NCBI GenBank assembly: GCA_963169105.1
Contig: OY720642.1
Coordinates: 15,246,965-15,310,964 of the forward strand
Direction: 5' to 3'
DNA: 64,000 nt
Source: Ceriagrion tenellum
Taxonomy: Eukaryota; Arthropoda; Insecta; Odonata; Coenagrionidae
Shown here: positions 22,601-34,627 of the stretch, one piece after another
Position numbering within the stretch: the first letter of the stretch is position 1
Layout of the letters: every line of letters begins with the position of its first letter
Notes under the pieces: model-generated
What the model saw: only the letters and a program-made list of their open reading frames with translations
Told to the model about the DNA's origin: nothing
Databases searched by the model: none
Program-made: the position numbers and the translations under genes

Positions 22601-24368
22601 TTATTTTCTCCGCATCGGCCGTCGGGCATTTTTGAGGTCAGGATTGAGTGAGCATCCTGGGAAGTGATAGTATTGACGTGGAATGGGGAAGTTGGATCGG
22701 GGGCAATCAGACGGCTCGCTTGCTCTCCAGTGTGTCGCCAGATAAAAAAGATCATCAAGAGACGCTTTGCATCATTCGTGGCCCCATTTGCCTCGTCACT
22801 TGGCTATTCACGGCACGCAGGCCCTAAAAAAAAGGAGTGTCACCGTGCGAACTATTTATCGAGCCCACTGGCGGCCACACCAAGGGATACGCAGTGAGTT
22901 GGATGTACTGATGACACTGGTGAGTTGGGTCGAACATTACAACGCCGATAAAACGCTGACAATACTCAATTGTATGAACCAAGGCTACGCCAGGTGGATT
23001 ATTTCCGAGTTCTAAAAATACTTGATCCCACTATAGAAAAATCCACAAACCCTAATATTAGCATATCGAGTCAAATATTTAAGACTCGGCAGGAAAAGGC
23101 AGCAGTAATGGCGTCAAGTGTGACTGAAATAATTTAGCCAAGTGATGGTGAAAAGCATCGTAAAAGATCTCATGAAAAAGAGGCCAGCGTTTTTTTCGTC
23201 TGGAATGAAACCTTTGAGGATCAAATGCAATTTTAGCAAGGGCATTGATTCTGTGAGAGCCAGCGAAAACAAAATTTACGAATGATGATTGCGCACCGTG
23301 ATTTTTCTAAGCTGCAAGGAAAAAGCTCAGAATGTGGGATGGATAAAAATAACTGAAGTAGTGAAGGAAAGGGCAATTTTTTGAAATCTAAACGCGTCTG
23401 AACCCAATGAGGAGTCTATCTTTTGGGTAAGAACGTCCAATTAACACTAGATTGTATCGTTTGGAGTGAGCTTGAAAGAGGAAAAAAAACGAAGAAGAGA
23501 AAAAAGTAAACGCAACACGCTTGAATCCCATAATTTCTCCTACCTCCCGGAGGCATTTGCGGATTAAATTTTATATGACCAACAGAGGGGGCTCGAAAAA
23601 GTTAAAGCAACAACAAACAGACTGAGAGCAGCATTCACTCTTGGCTGTTCACTCAGGGTACTCTTCGCTTCGCACCCTTTTCTATTCCTCTCTTAATTTC
23701 CGGTCTCCATTTTTAATGGATCCATTTCTTGGTCGCTTTTTAGCTCTTTCTCGCCCTCTTATATCAAAGACTATCCTCGAGAGGTGAGGAGAGTCAGGGG
23801 AGAGATGAAAGCATTTTACGATTCAATGTACCCCTCTTCTCCCTTGCATCTCCTCCCAACGATAAATCATACAGAAAAAATATTTTTTGCGATAGCAGAA
23901 GATTTGTTGATCGCAGTATTCACGTTTACGGTGGAAAAGTGGCTTCGCACATGAAATTTGGATTCTATAAAAGTAGCTAGAGTAGCGATTTCTTGCATCG
24001 TTTCGCTGCTTGCTGGGGATTCTTCTGCCTAGACGCTACTTCCGGCTTTTTCCAAAGAAATAAAACACGGAAGTAGATAATGAATAGGGTAGTTTCAAAA
24101 AGCGCCTAAGTCTAGTAATTATTGCATTAGCACATCGCACCCGAGTCCCATTGGCGTTCGTGGATTCAATAAGTAGTAGGTATTAGAAGTAGAATGTCTA
24201 TTTCAATGCTGGTCGTTTAATTTCAAAATTTCATCAATAGCCATAGCCATAGAAGATTAACTATTGATTCTTGTTGAATTGACTCTTGTACCTTGTCGGA
24301 ATTTTAAAGATTTATTTGTCCGCATTGTCGGGATTTAAGATGTCGGAATTTTTAAGCGTCTCCCTATC
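22601..24368. other. Unassigned intronic DNA
   Basis: No gene or repeat is recognised. Composition is mixed, with a GC-richer patch at 22620-22930 and pyrimidine-rich DNA at 23630-23850. Confidence 0.45.
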
Positions 24369-24378
24369 GCACAACCTG

Positions 24379-24683
24379 AATTGGATTGGATATTTGGGGA
24401 GGCGACCGACGACTAAGGTCATTTGCGCCATATGGGACAGGAAGGGAGGAAGGGTGGATGGAAACCCGGTGGCGGCATTAGCCTGCTCTTAATAAAAGGC
24501 GCCAAGGGGACCACGGCTTAACGTCTCATCCGACAGACGGAGTACTGTTCTTGAAGTGCCCACCACAAGACACTCAAGAAGGGATCGGGTACCCTCTGAG
24601 AAACCTCCGCCTCTGCAAGGATTTGAACCCTGGCTGCCCGTGTAGGCGAGTACTCTAGCCACCACACCAACCCGATCCCTTAA
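24379..24683 (-). mobile_element. SINE family A, full-length copy
   Basis: A tRNA-derived head lies at 24605-24683 (minus strand). It has a GGTGTGGTGGCTAGAGTACT A-box-like segment and the B box GGTTCAAATCC. The body includes AGTGTCTTG, TCTGTCGGATGAGACGTTAA, GGCGCC and the tail CCAATCCAA. CGCACAACCT occurs on both sides (24369-24378 and 24684-24693), a 10-base target-site duplication typical of LINE-driven insertion. Confidence 0.85.
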
Positions 24684-24904
24684 CGCACAACCTCCTGTTG
24701 AAAATTTAAAAGGAAGTATTTCACGACAGTCAGATGAATTGGTAATTGGATTGTACGACTATCATAATTAGTTTCGTGAATGTATGTGTGCTGCTGTGAC
24801 TGCTGTGCACAAAGATGAGGAAGACAAACGAGAAAGCAGTACGTGAAAACATTTGTGTCGACCTTGGCACTCTATAGTTAGGAATCATTGCAAATACATA
24901 CGTT

Positions 24905-25255
24905 ACGGACCATAAAGAACTACGAGCTCTCGAAACCCGCTGTTTGAAGAGGATGCTGAAGGTAGGAGATTGGAGAGATAGAATAAGAGAATTGAAGAGT
25001 AGAGAACAGTAGAAGGGGAAAGGGTAAAATGGAAAACAAAACGGAATAGAGGAACTATATGGATTGGACGCACGCTGGGGCATAATGGGTTCATGAAAAC
25101 TAATTGGAAGAAATAAAGAGGAAAAAGTCCCAAGAAGGAGGCCAACGGAATATAGGGCAAATAAAGAGGAAATTACGTAAGGAGAACCACCCGCATGTAA
25201 GGGACATAGAATTGGACTCGGAAGAACGGAGGGGTGCAGTCAAATCAACAACCAA
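24905..25255 (+). pseudogene. RTE-like LINE C-terminal fragment
   Basis: The frame reads TDHKELRALETRCLKRMLKV, GDWRDRIRELKSRE. After frame breaks it continues with IGRTLGHNGFMK and KVPRRRPTEY. These match the RMLxxxWxDxxR and LGH..G regions at the end of LINE polyproteins. Stops are frequent. Confidence 0.65.
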
Positions 25256-25792
25256 GTATCCATTAACGGAAGTGTTTTTTATTATGATTAATTTTACCCA
25301 ATTTCCAAAATTAGGGAACTTCCATCATTTGCACGGAAATTCAATTGTATAAACGCTCTTACACGACAAAACGCATGTATGTTTCGGGTAATTTTATTGG
25401 TCTGAAATTAGGTTAAGATGAAAATACGATTTTATTGCCACAAAAAGAGTACGAGACGTTCTCTGCCTGTAGTCGGTCGTTGCACCTCCTTAGTGGCTAT
25501 TTTCTTGAGGTTAAAGCTAATACGCAGAGTGGGTTGGTAAATATTCTTAGAAATTGATGTTGGCTTTACTTCCTGATTAACACCCAAGGCCACTCTTGAA
25601 GTGAAATATTTTGCCACAAATTAAGGGATGGAATGCTTACATTACAGCATTAATATTCCGACATTAATGCACCCCCCCCTCCAACCCTTCCTGAAAATTA
25701 CGATTCATTTCCACCTTGGGCCACCCTTAAAGGCGACGCAGCCATCTTTCCTCTTTACGACCGCATCGCAATTCATCGTCGTTTAAAGCGCT
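25256..25792. other. Unassigned intronic DNA
   Basis: AT-rich and without a recognised feature. A C run (CACCCCCCCC) lies near 25670. Confidence 0.45.
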
Positions 25793-26000
25793 CAAGGTGG
25801 TTTGAGCGGTAAAAATTTTCCCCGTAGTAGATCAAATTTTAAAAATTTATTTTTTTCATTTTATCCGCTTTAATATGCATTAAATAAATGTTGCAATAAT
25901 AACGGTGTAAAAATATATTTTATGTGGCTGAAATTCTCAGTGAATAACTAAATACGCATGCATAATTTGTAACATTTTTATAATTATATAGCACCAAAAA
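25793..26000 (+). mobile_element. Divergent MITE family C fragment
   Basis: Starts CAAGGTGGTTTGAGCGGTAA, matching the family C end. It retains a weak version of the interior (TTGCAATAATAACGGTG, TATTTTATGTGGCTGAAATT). The right-hand end cannot be located. Confidence 0.4.
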
Positions 26001-29000
26001 TTTTTGTGCAATTACTACAAGAGTAAAACTGTTGTAACAAACAAGTGATTGTTTACAAAGAAACTGTTAAATTGGTTAATTTTACAAAAAAATGTTGAAA
26101 TAATATTCAAAACTATAGCTTAAGCCTCTTCAATAAGTTTTCTATTGACCATGTTCACGGATTCCATTTAGTTTATGTAGAGTTGCTCTAAATGCATTGT
26201 ATTCTATTAATTGTAACTAAGATATATACTACTACAGATAAATTGTAACATCTGTGTGATAAAATGATATTTTCTTATTGTGTAAGGACACTACTTGTAT
26301 GTTTAGTTAAATAGCGCATTGTATATTTTATTTTATTATATTTTCATGTAACTGCCACAAAACGCCATATCCAAGGAATGGCAACCGCATCATAGAAACT
26401 TTCCATCAGCGGTGCCTAATTTCACTCTTCTGTTTAATTTATTATTTTTGTATTTCTTGTTGGCGTGGAATAAATGCTCCTCTGTCCTTATATGTACTCA
26501 TTCCTAATAATGTATGATGAGCGTTCTCCACAATTGTACAGATTTTTGTGAAACTTGCATGCGTGTAATTATTAATAATACATTTAGACAAAAGGGAAAA
26601 AAATTCCATACATCCGATTTGGTTTCTTCGCACTTTAATATTTTTTTCAACGCGTTTAGCAAATTATAGTGCTATTGTATGACACTTGAATTTTACTTTG
26701 AAATAAATAGACTGCATACCCACAGATTTTTCTCTCAAATGCAAAATAAAACGTTTCATATTATTTTAATCTAGGCTAAAAACTTTAAAGATACCATATC
26801 AAGTCATAACTCACATATTTCAATATAATTTGTGCATAATTTCGTATTCCGTGACGTATATACAAGTCATAGCAATGCCTTAATTGTGGAAACATTTAAA
26901 ATATATAATTCTTGCATTATTTTTTTGTTCAACAAGTATGATTTTTTCATAGTGTACACAGATGTACTTAAGTGAAGTTTGATCCAAGATTTTTCTTTCT
27001 ACTTACTTGAACAGTGATTAAAATGTGCATTTTTATTATTGACTTTCTCTGTTTTACTAAAAATGTTGGGCGGGTGAGCAGAACTTAAAAAATAATAATT
27101 ATGTGCTAATGTGTACTCTATAACTTGAGCGTAAAAGTAGTGAAAATGTGACGTCTAATGCAGAAAAAAACGACACATTATAAAAAGTACCCGGATTGAA
27201 ACGGGCGGAGTTTCACACCATTGAGGTTATTGATATTAAGTCTCGTTTAATAATGAAATACGTTGCCAGCAGCGGCGACATTTTTAACATAGACCAGATC
27301 CCTACTACGTTGTAATAAGGAGCTGCCCAATTGTCTTTACACTTTTTATAAAACTATTAGAGGTTCCCGTTAATTCTCAGGTGGGAAGAAAAAAGACAGA
27401 ACTGATATAATACTTCTAACTGTACAGACGGGAGCCTTACTTTCCACGTTTTGAATCTTTAGGAGGTTGGTTCGCGACTGAATGAGTCATAATTCTAGCA
27501 GCATCCAGATTGTTTTAGTTATGTACAGGAGCCTTTAAAAGAATACTGCTTTGATTTTTAATGTGTCTAATTTAGAGGAAAGCTGAAATATCGCATTAAA
27601 ATGAATATTAGGAAGACCGGTCTACGAAAAGACTTTTTAATCGAATACCGAAAATGGAGTCGTGCAGCGATTATGCCAAGAAAGTAATTAGATTTATGAA
27701 ACCTTTTCTACAATATATATCACCAGAAATATCTAAAAATTCATGTGATTGTTATATTACAATATTTTCTCAAGTAAACCCAACATTTACATTTATTTCA
27801 AGGTTAATTAATTTCTAAAAACTTTGGCAACGCCGTACTGAACTTCGTTGATGTCCTCAGTGACTGGTGTTTGATGTGCGTGAACTGAAGTGCTTTCCTA
27901 CTTGAAACACATTGAATATGCTCTTTTTAGAAGTTCTCATACTACATAATAGTCCTTTTCAGGGCTAAATTGATCACTGAATGGTGTTATTGTGGAGATC
28001 AGTACTATATCGCACTTCATACATTGTTTTTGTATAATTTAATTCCTGCTACATTGTCCTAAAGTACATACAACCTAGCGATGGACGATAGGAAAGGTAG
28101 CGGGTTAGGAAATGAGAGGTGTGAAGTCCGTTTCTCTGAAGTGGAATATATTTTTCTTCTTTTTTTCCTATTTTGTTCACTAACATCTTTAAAAAATTTT
28201 TTTTTCATCACCGTAACTCATTTAAAAAATATTTTTTCCCCAAAAAAAGATAAAAATTAAACGTTTGAACGAACGTTTCGTTGCCTACAAAAAACTGACT
28301 GTCAGAATTTCGATCAGATCGACCGTTCAGGCGCTACAGCTCAAAATTGTAAGAAATGATATGGAAAAAATAGTAAAGAAAGTAATTTATATAGATGATG
28401 GGCTAATGCCATTAAGAATAGGAATGTTACCTAAGGTCATAATTCAAGTCTTTACCAAAGGTCATAATTCATGCCTACTTCTGCCTAAGACGATGAACAG
28501 ACATGAATTCAAAATCACAAGGGTATACATTAGGGTTTAAAATCGTATTATTCAGAAATATTTATAATATCAAGCGTTCATTTTAGCTGTAAGTGCCGCA
28601 TTTATCAGTCATTTTTAAGTGAAGTTAATTATTATTATGTGTCAACAAAAATTTTTAGGAATATTTACCGGGCCTGTTTGGGGCCCTTCGTTTTTTGACC
28701 AATGTTTGTCATTGATTGAGGTGGTACTGTATTTTCAAACAAACAATTTACAGCTTCTGAAATGTGCCTCTGTTTGAATTCCCACGGCATGGGTAAGTTC
28801 ACTTGCAACGCTGCCGCATGTATGACCGACCCCAGCGCCACGATCAGCTAACTACTCTGTCTCGGATTAAATTTCGAAAGTAATCATTTAATTTCTCAAA
28901 AACTAAGTCGGTGACCTACCGTCATTTTTGCACTAATCAGTTTTTTAAATCCTGGTTTATGTCATATGCGTTTTTTGTATAAACGACATGGGTTACAACA

Positions 29001-29187
29001 CTATAAATCTATATTTTATGTACCAAGGATCCGCTCCAACTGTAATACGTAATGTAAATATAGCTATTTTCAAATGCAATTATTGGAAAATATATTATAA
29101 ATTATTATCGATAGAGAGCCTTTTCTATAATTTCTGCGAATATGAAGAAAATGACATGTACTTTAGTTTTCGGACCAACCTCCTTAA
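26001..29187. other. Unassigned AT-rich intronic DNA, about 3.2 kb
   Basis: Strongly AT-rich with long A and T runs (for example 28150-28260). No exon, transposon or RNA gene is recognised. It may be the oldest repeat debris in the window. Confidence 0.5.
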
Positions 29188-29629
29188 GCAAGATTAGGAC
29201 AGTATGGTGGATGATGAAACAGCTCCCAGCCGAACATGTTCGTCCACATACGGCTCGGCGCTGAGCAACTGTTCGGCAGGAGTTCGGCTGGGAGCTGTTT
29301 CATCATCCACCATACAGTCCTGATCTTGCTCCCAGCGATTTTCATCTTTTCTTGCGCCTCAAGAAATTTCTGTCCTCCGGTCAGCATTTTGACAACGACG
29401 AAGAGCTGAAGACGACTGTCACACGCTGGTTCCATTCACAGGCGGCAGACTTCTACGACACAATAATACAAAAGTTGACTCCTCGATACAAATGTCTCAA
29501 TTCTGGTGGCGGCCCTGTATGTCGAAAAATAGCTGAAACATTGCTGTACCTGTTGCCGATAAAGTTTTTCATGTAACTATGTTTTCTTTAAAACAAATAG
29601 GGAAACTTACTTTCTGGATGCGCCTCGTA
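29188..29629 (+). pseudogene. Mariner (irritans-like) transposase 3' relic with inverted duplication
   Basis: From about 29237 the frame reads VRPHTARR, stop, ATVRQEFGWELFHHPPYSPD, LAPSDFHLFLRLKKFL, then AADFYDTIIQKLTPRYKCLN. PPYSPDLAPSDFHLF carries the last catalytic Asp of the mariner DD34D triad, and RYxKCLNxxG is the C-terminal signature. The frame decays just after SGGG. A terminal-repeat-like end GGAAACTTACTTTCTGGATG closes at 29629. Positions 29188-29235 are an inverted copy of 29282-29329, so the 5' part has been replaced by a hairpin. Confidence 0.88.
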
Positions 29630-32253
29630 AGTTTTAATGATGATTAAATGAAGGGCGTTTAATAAAATTTATAATTTTCTTACAACAATGTCCTTAGTTG
29701 CTTGATACTGCCAACATACTTGAATTTCGAGCGACCTTCACTCGGATGCGGCGCGGGGGCCTAGTAGGTGGGTGGCAGAGGGTGGTGCGGATGGAATGGG
29801 GGTGGGGGAGGGTAGTATGGGTGACGAACACGCAAGGGCGTCGTGATCGAAGGGCGTGCCTTATCTTTAGCCATCGGTGGCGCGCGTCGACAAAGCGAAG
29901 GATTCACGAGTGAAGCGAGAGGGGGAGGAGGAGGAAGGGGGGTGGGAGGAAGGGCGAGGTGGGTGGGGGAGATAAAGGGAGAAAGGTGGGCTGGGGGTAG
30001 AAGGTGGAGGGTGTGAGAGGACGCTTGGGGCTTTCGAGGGGAGGTGGTTTCGGGGGTGATGCGGCCACGGTGTGAGTGGGAGGAGAGTTGCGAAATTAGG
30101 AAGGATTGGGGATAAAAATAAGATGGGGCAAGGCTTGTGCACTGATGCGAAGGAGCTCATTCGCTTGCTCCAAGCGAATGAAATCACGTTTAAGCATTTT
30201 CACGTGGGAGTGGATGTGACGGCGTGTGTAAGGTCGCACGACCAAGTAAGGCTAAGATTACCTGAAATTTTTAGATCAAGCGTGTTTCCATATATATATC
30301 ACAGAGACAGTGACGTAGATACGTATTTTCCCTGGAGGATCGATAAATGTTTCTGAATTGATGTTCTATAATTCACTGGGGAATTCAAATTTTCTAATCA
30401 AATATTTGTAATTTTCAGACATGGATATCCGTCGGTATAGTATTCAATTAGAAATTTTTCACAGCAAAAATCTTTTTTACAAATCTAGGTTAAACTGCAG
30501 GGGAAATTATACTCTCAGTTATTTTATTATTTATTATAATCTCAGTTACTTAAATGCACAAATTTTCTCCTGATTTTCTTAAATTGTCACACAGCCCCAA
30601 TGTTTAAACGCGAACAATGTCACTGCAAACATGTCACCTCTCAAATAAACTTATTGCACTCTGAGACTATAATTTATGGGCAGCCAGCCACCATAGCTGC
30701 CTGTCCATCATAATTGTTAAATTTTTTTGCAGGAAATATAATGAGCAGTCGTCAGTGTGGACATATTTATCCAAAAATACCGCAAATGTAATTGGTGTAA
30801 TTGGATTTCAGTACTATTTCTGCTCATTTACTTAGAACCAATCGGTTCCATTCCTAAAAAAATTGGTGTTAAACAATTCATCATCCTCGCCATTCAGGTA
30901 AAAATTACGATGGCCAAAGGTAAGGGATTAATCCTCGTTTACTCCCCCTCTATCTGTACCCACGCGCCTGCACGGAGGGTATTATTTCCATTCCAAAATA
31001 TGACTCTAGAACTCCCAGAAGCGGGAAAAGCGTTGGAAGTTCAAGAAATACACTCCCCCACTGATTAGTACAAACAATTTTTTGCCTAGGTATCATTAAT
31101 GACTACAAAAAAAACAAATGGAGATGCTCAGACACAGCTGTTGTTGACAATGCCGTTGAGCTTTCCCGCAACAAATTCCTTCACATGAGTGTCCCTGTGT
31201 TTTTCATGTATGGAGTGCCCCCTGAAAAACCTACACTCTACAGTTTCAGGCTTCACTTCGTGGAAGTTAATAGTAGATATCCATCTTTAGAGAATACAAT
31301 TTTGTACAATTACAATAAAGTTCTGTGGAAAAGTACGAAATTGTATTCTCTAAATATGGACCCTGCAAAAGAAGTGGATGGCAAGAATAGTTTGGAATAA
31401 TCTCTAATTTGAATCCCATGCCTGCACTTGGACAGTTCTGCGCTTTACACGAAGCAATTTTCACCGCACATCAATCCGTATTATAATCAGCCCGAGGCGT
31501 AAGATGTCCTCAAAAGAGATTCCAGTGTTGTTTGTCTCTAAGTTAACAGGCAAGCTTCCGCTAACACACTCAACACTGCTAAAGAAAGTGTACCAAATTT
31601 GAAAATGAGCTTAGCGGAATTCCATTTTCAATTACGAAAATAATTACTTTAATAACCTCCGTAGATGAAAAGCAAGCGCATAATTCAGTCTTCAATAACA
31701 CTGCATAATCATCAGGTGCTGAATGACAAAGGAAGAAGTTATTACGTATTTTAATGTGGTTGTCGAGGAGACTGATGGCTAGGGGACTGGGAGAGCTTTT
31801 TGGAAGGATATTTTAAGCTGGAGGGAGGATTTTTCAAGATCTGGTCACGATATGTTCTGGGTAAACCAGCTGGGAGGGAAGAGGGCATTTGGGGGGGGGG
31901 GGGGGAGGTAGGCTACTTTCTGAGGGACACATGGTGACTCAAGGTTGTAAGGGCTGGGAAAGCAGCCGGAAACAAACATGGATTTATCACATGATGACAA
32001 TGTATAGGCATTGAAATGCAGATTATGCACTTTTGCGATGGAGTTAAATGGAGTTAAGTGTATAACAGGGAGAGGAGAGAGACCTATCCGATGGTCAGTT
32101 GCAATGTTCGTCACACTTGGATATCATACTGAGAAGGTCTAATTGACGCCAGTTTATTTATATAGCATGTGCAATAAGCATATCTCCGCCGAGTTAGACG
32201 CTGGCCCACATTTTCATGTGAAACGTATGATCAGGTCCTTGTCGCTATCCTCT
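29630..32253. other. Unassigned DNA with G-rich patch, hairpin and G tract
   Basis: Positions 29740-30130 are G-rich on the plus strand, with many GGG runs. An inverted repeat of about 27-base arms lies at 31280-31359, around TTAGAGAATACAATTT. A run of 15 G lies at 31891-31905. No gene is recognised. Confidence 0.5.
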
Positions 32254-32816
32254 GTTAAAGTAGCTTAGGCGAAATTTTTCCCAAGTCATATTAGAAACTA
32301 TATCCGATTATTATTTTTGTTTTACAGCCGATGGAATTTACGTGAAGTAATTTGTTTATATTAATGGCGAATAAATAGTGTTCCATATGACTGAAATTCC
32401 CAATCATTAACTAAATATGCATTCATAAGTATTTATTTGACAGATTTTTTTCATGCCGTACGAGGAAAAAGGCTTCATTTTGAAAGGTATTTAGCGATTC
32501 CGTAAAATATCTGCAATGAGCAATTGATTATTTTTGCAAATACATAGCTGAGAAAACATTGAGTACCCACAGTTCAATTTATTACGATATCAAACTGTTG
32601 GAAAGTTCCTTATTTTTTCAAAGGAAGTCCCTCTGGAGTGCATACCCGTGCCATTTATCACGTAAAATAGTTGGTATTTTTTGGCAAATATCTCAAAAAG
32701 TAGTGCAATAAATGTTAATTATTTTGGGGTCTTTGGAAAGGTAACATATTTTTCTTTAAGATGCGATAAAACTTATTGAATTATATGTAAAATGATGTGT
32801 CACTCTGACCGCCTTC
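32254..32816 (+). mobile_element. MITE family C, copy 3 (divergent)
   Basis: Begins TTAAAGTAGCTTAGGCGAAA and ends near GTCACTCTGACCGCCTT. Shared interior landmarks include TCATATTAGAAACTATATCC, CCCTCTGGAGTGCATACCCG and TTGGTATTTTTTGGCAAATA. It is clearly older than the other full copies. Confidence 0.7.
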
Positions 32817-33814
32817 AATGCATAGGTTTCCTTAAATAGCTGATTTCTATCTTCATTTTACTCAACGCTTTGAGACTATCCTAACCCTAACACACTTTTG
32901 GACCACTGAGGATTGTAAACGTTAATATATTTCAGACAGGCCACATTTCTTTCAGTCCTTCGATATTCACGGCCCGTGTTCTTCCCAACCCGTGAGGGAA
33001 TCGTTTCGGTGTCCACGATTGCCCTCCAAAGGGTTCTTTCGTACCCTTTCCCCCTTGGTCTCCGTCGCCAAGGGAATCGAAAGGGAGCCGGGAGGGAATC
33101 GCTCTCATTGATCTCGGAGGGCCGAAGGAGTTAGAGGGTGAGAGCGAGAAGAGGCGCGTTCCCGGCGGAGAGACACGAATAATTCTCTACCGGGAGAGGG
33201 GAAACATTTAAAAAGCGTTTCAGGAATAAGTCTCTTCGCTTCTTCAGCGCTGTGCTCGTCAACTCCTACTTTGCGCACGAGTCTCCATCTTTACTTTGCC
33301 GCGGTGTCGGCGGTTTGAAGAGAAGGTGTAGCACTGGGGACACACTCAAAGGGCCTGCCTTACTGACTAAAATAAAAAAAACAACGTCAAAGTGAAAAGT
33401 GCGAGTTGCGGATGTTATTTTCCCCATCAGTTACATTTTTAAAAGGAGATAACTTTGGTGGTTTTAGAGAAGGTGGCGCCTGAGCCTCACACAAAGAGAC
33501 TGCAGCTAACGGAATTTAAACATATACGTCAAAGTGAAAATGGCGTATACGGATGTTATGTTCACCATAGATTACGAATACAAAAATAGAAATCAGAAAC
33601 TTAAAATATTTTGGTGTTCCGAGTATGAATAGCTTGGCAATGGGTCCTCTAAACCAGCGTTTCAAAACCTTACGAGGAGAATATTTCAAAAATACTTGTC
33701 ATACCATTTAAAAGGAGGGTAACACTACTCGAATAAGATCGAAATTCAGAAGCAGGTAAATACAGATACCATTAACGGCACCACGAATATTCACTATTGA
33801 GGACATTTTTGACC
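32817..33814. other. Unassigned stretch with GC-rich block
   Basis: Positions 32970-33310 are GC-rich with no recognised frame. ACGTCAAAGTGAAAA occurs twice (about 33384 and 33526), each followed by a similar GCGGATGTTAT or ACGGATGTTAT segment, pointing to an old local duplication. No gene is called. Confidence 0.45.
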
Positions 33815-34413
33815 TTGGAATGGTTCCATGATCCAATAGTATTCCACATCCGAAAAACTTCGCAGACATAACTTTTTTATTTTACAATTTCTGTACTGTA
33901 GTACAGTTGATAATAATCATTTTGCCATATTACGAATTAAAAATCAGAATGACTCTCCAGGCTCAGTAATGGACGATTTGAATTTATAAATGCTGGTATA
34001 ATTTTTGGATTTTATCCATTCATATTTGGACAATAATGCAGTAATGCTTTGACTACAGAAATATACTCTCGTTTAACCCCTCGTGCAGCTAAGCATAATG
34101 CCTAAAAATTTGTGAGCTTAGAATGGGTTCATGATCCATGTATTCCAGATCCGAAAAACTTCACAGACATAACTTTTATATTTCACAATTTCTGTATTGT
34201 AGTACAGTTGATAATAATCATATTGCCATACCAAGTATAAAAAACAGAATGACACTCCAGGCTCATTAATGGACGGTTAAAATTTTTAAATGCTAGCATA
34301 CTTTTTGGATTTCATCAATCCATATTAAGAAAATAATGCAGTGATGCTTTGACTGCAGAAATATACTCTCGTTTAACCCCTCGTGCCGCTAAGTATAATG
34401 CCTAAAAATGACC
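33815..34413 (+). repeat. Tandem duplication, two units of about 303 bases
   Basis: Unit 1 starts near GGAATGGTTCCATGATCC and unit 2 near GAATGGGTTCATGATCC at 34121. Both contain ACTTCTGTA-like blocks, GTAGTACAGTTGATAATAAT, and end ATATACTCTCGTTTAACCCC followed by ATAATGCCTAAAAAT. The units are roughly 85-90% alike by eye. Confidence 0.85.
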
Positions 34414-34627
34414 GAAGGATCGCCCGCAGACGAACTAATACAATAAAAACTTCGACGTGATCTCAAGGCTCCTTAAGCACCACGAGCGGAGCCTCTTTAA
34501 GACCCTCGCCACGAACAAGTTTACGACGCACGAGTTCTCTGAGGAGGTCTGGCGATTCTCTTCGATCGACATAAAATCCGGTCGGCTAGCGCTGAATACG
34601 CGCATGGAGAATGGCCTCTGGTGGTGA
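34407..34627 (+). pseudogene. Unidentified coding relic
   Basis: ATG at 34407 opens MTEGSPADELIQ, then a stop. One frame over, from 34438, an uninterrupted frame gives YNKNFDVISRLLKHHERSLF, then KTLATNKFTTHEFSEEVW and ends TRMENGLWW before TGA. The mixed, protein-like composition and GC-richer bases stand out from the surrounding AT-rich DNA. I do not recognise it. It could be a decayed transposon or retrocopy fragment. No splice signals were established. Confidence 0.35.

Noticed and set aside
31682..31732. Hammerhead-like motif on the minus strand (CTGATGA near 31712)
   Set aside because: No GAAAC box or closing hairpin in the expected position. The single CTGATGA is likely chance.
31891..31905. 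Regulatory G-quadruplex
   Set aside because: A single run of 15 G is more simply a mononucleotide repeat and could vary through sequencing error.
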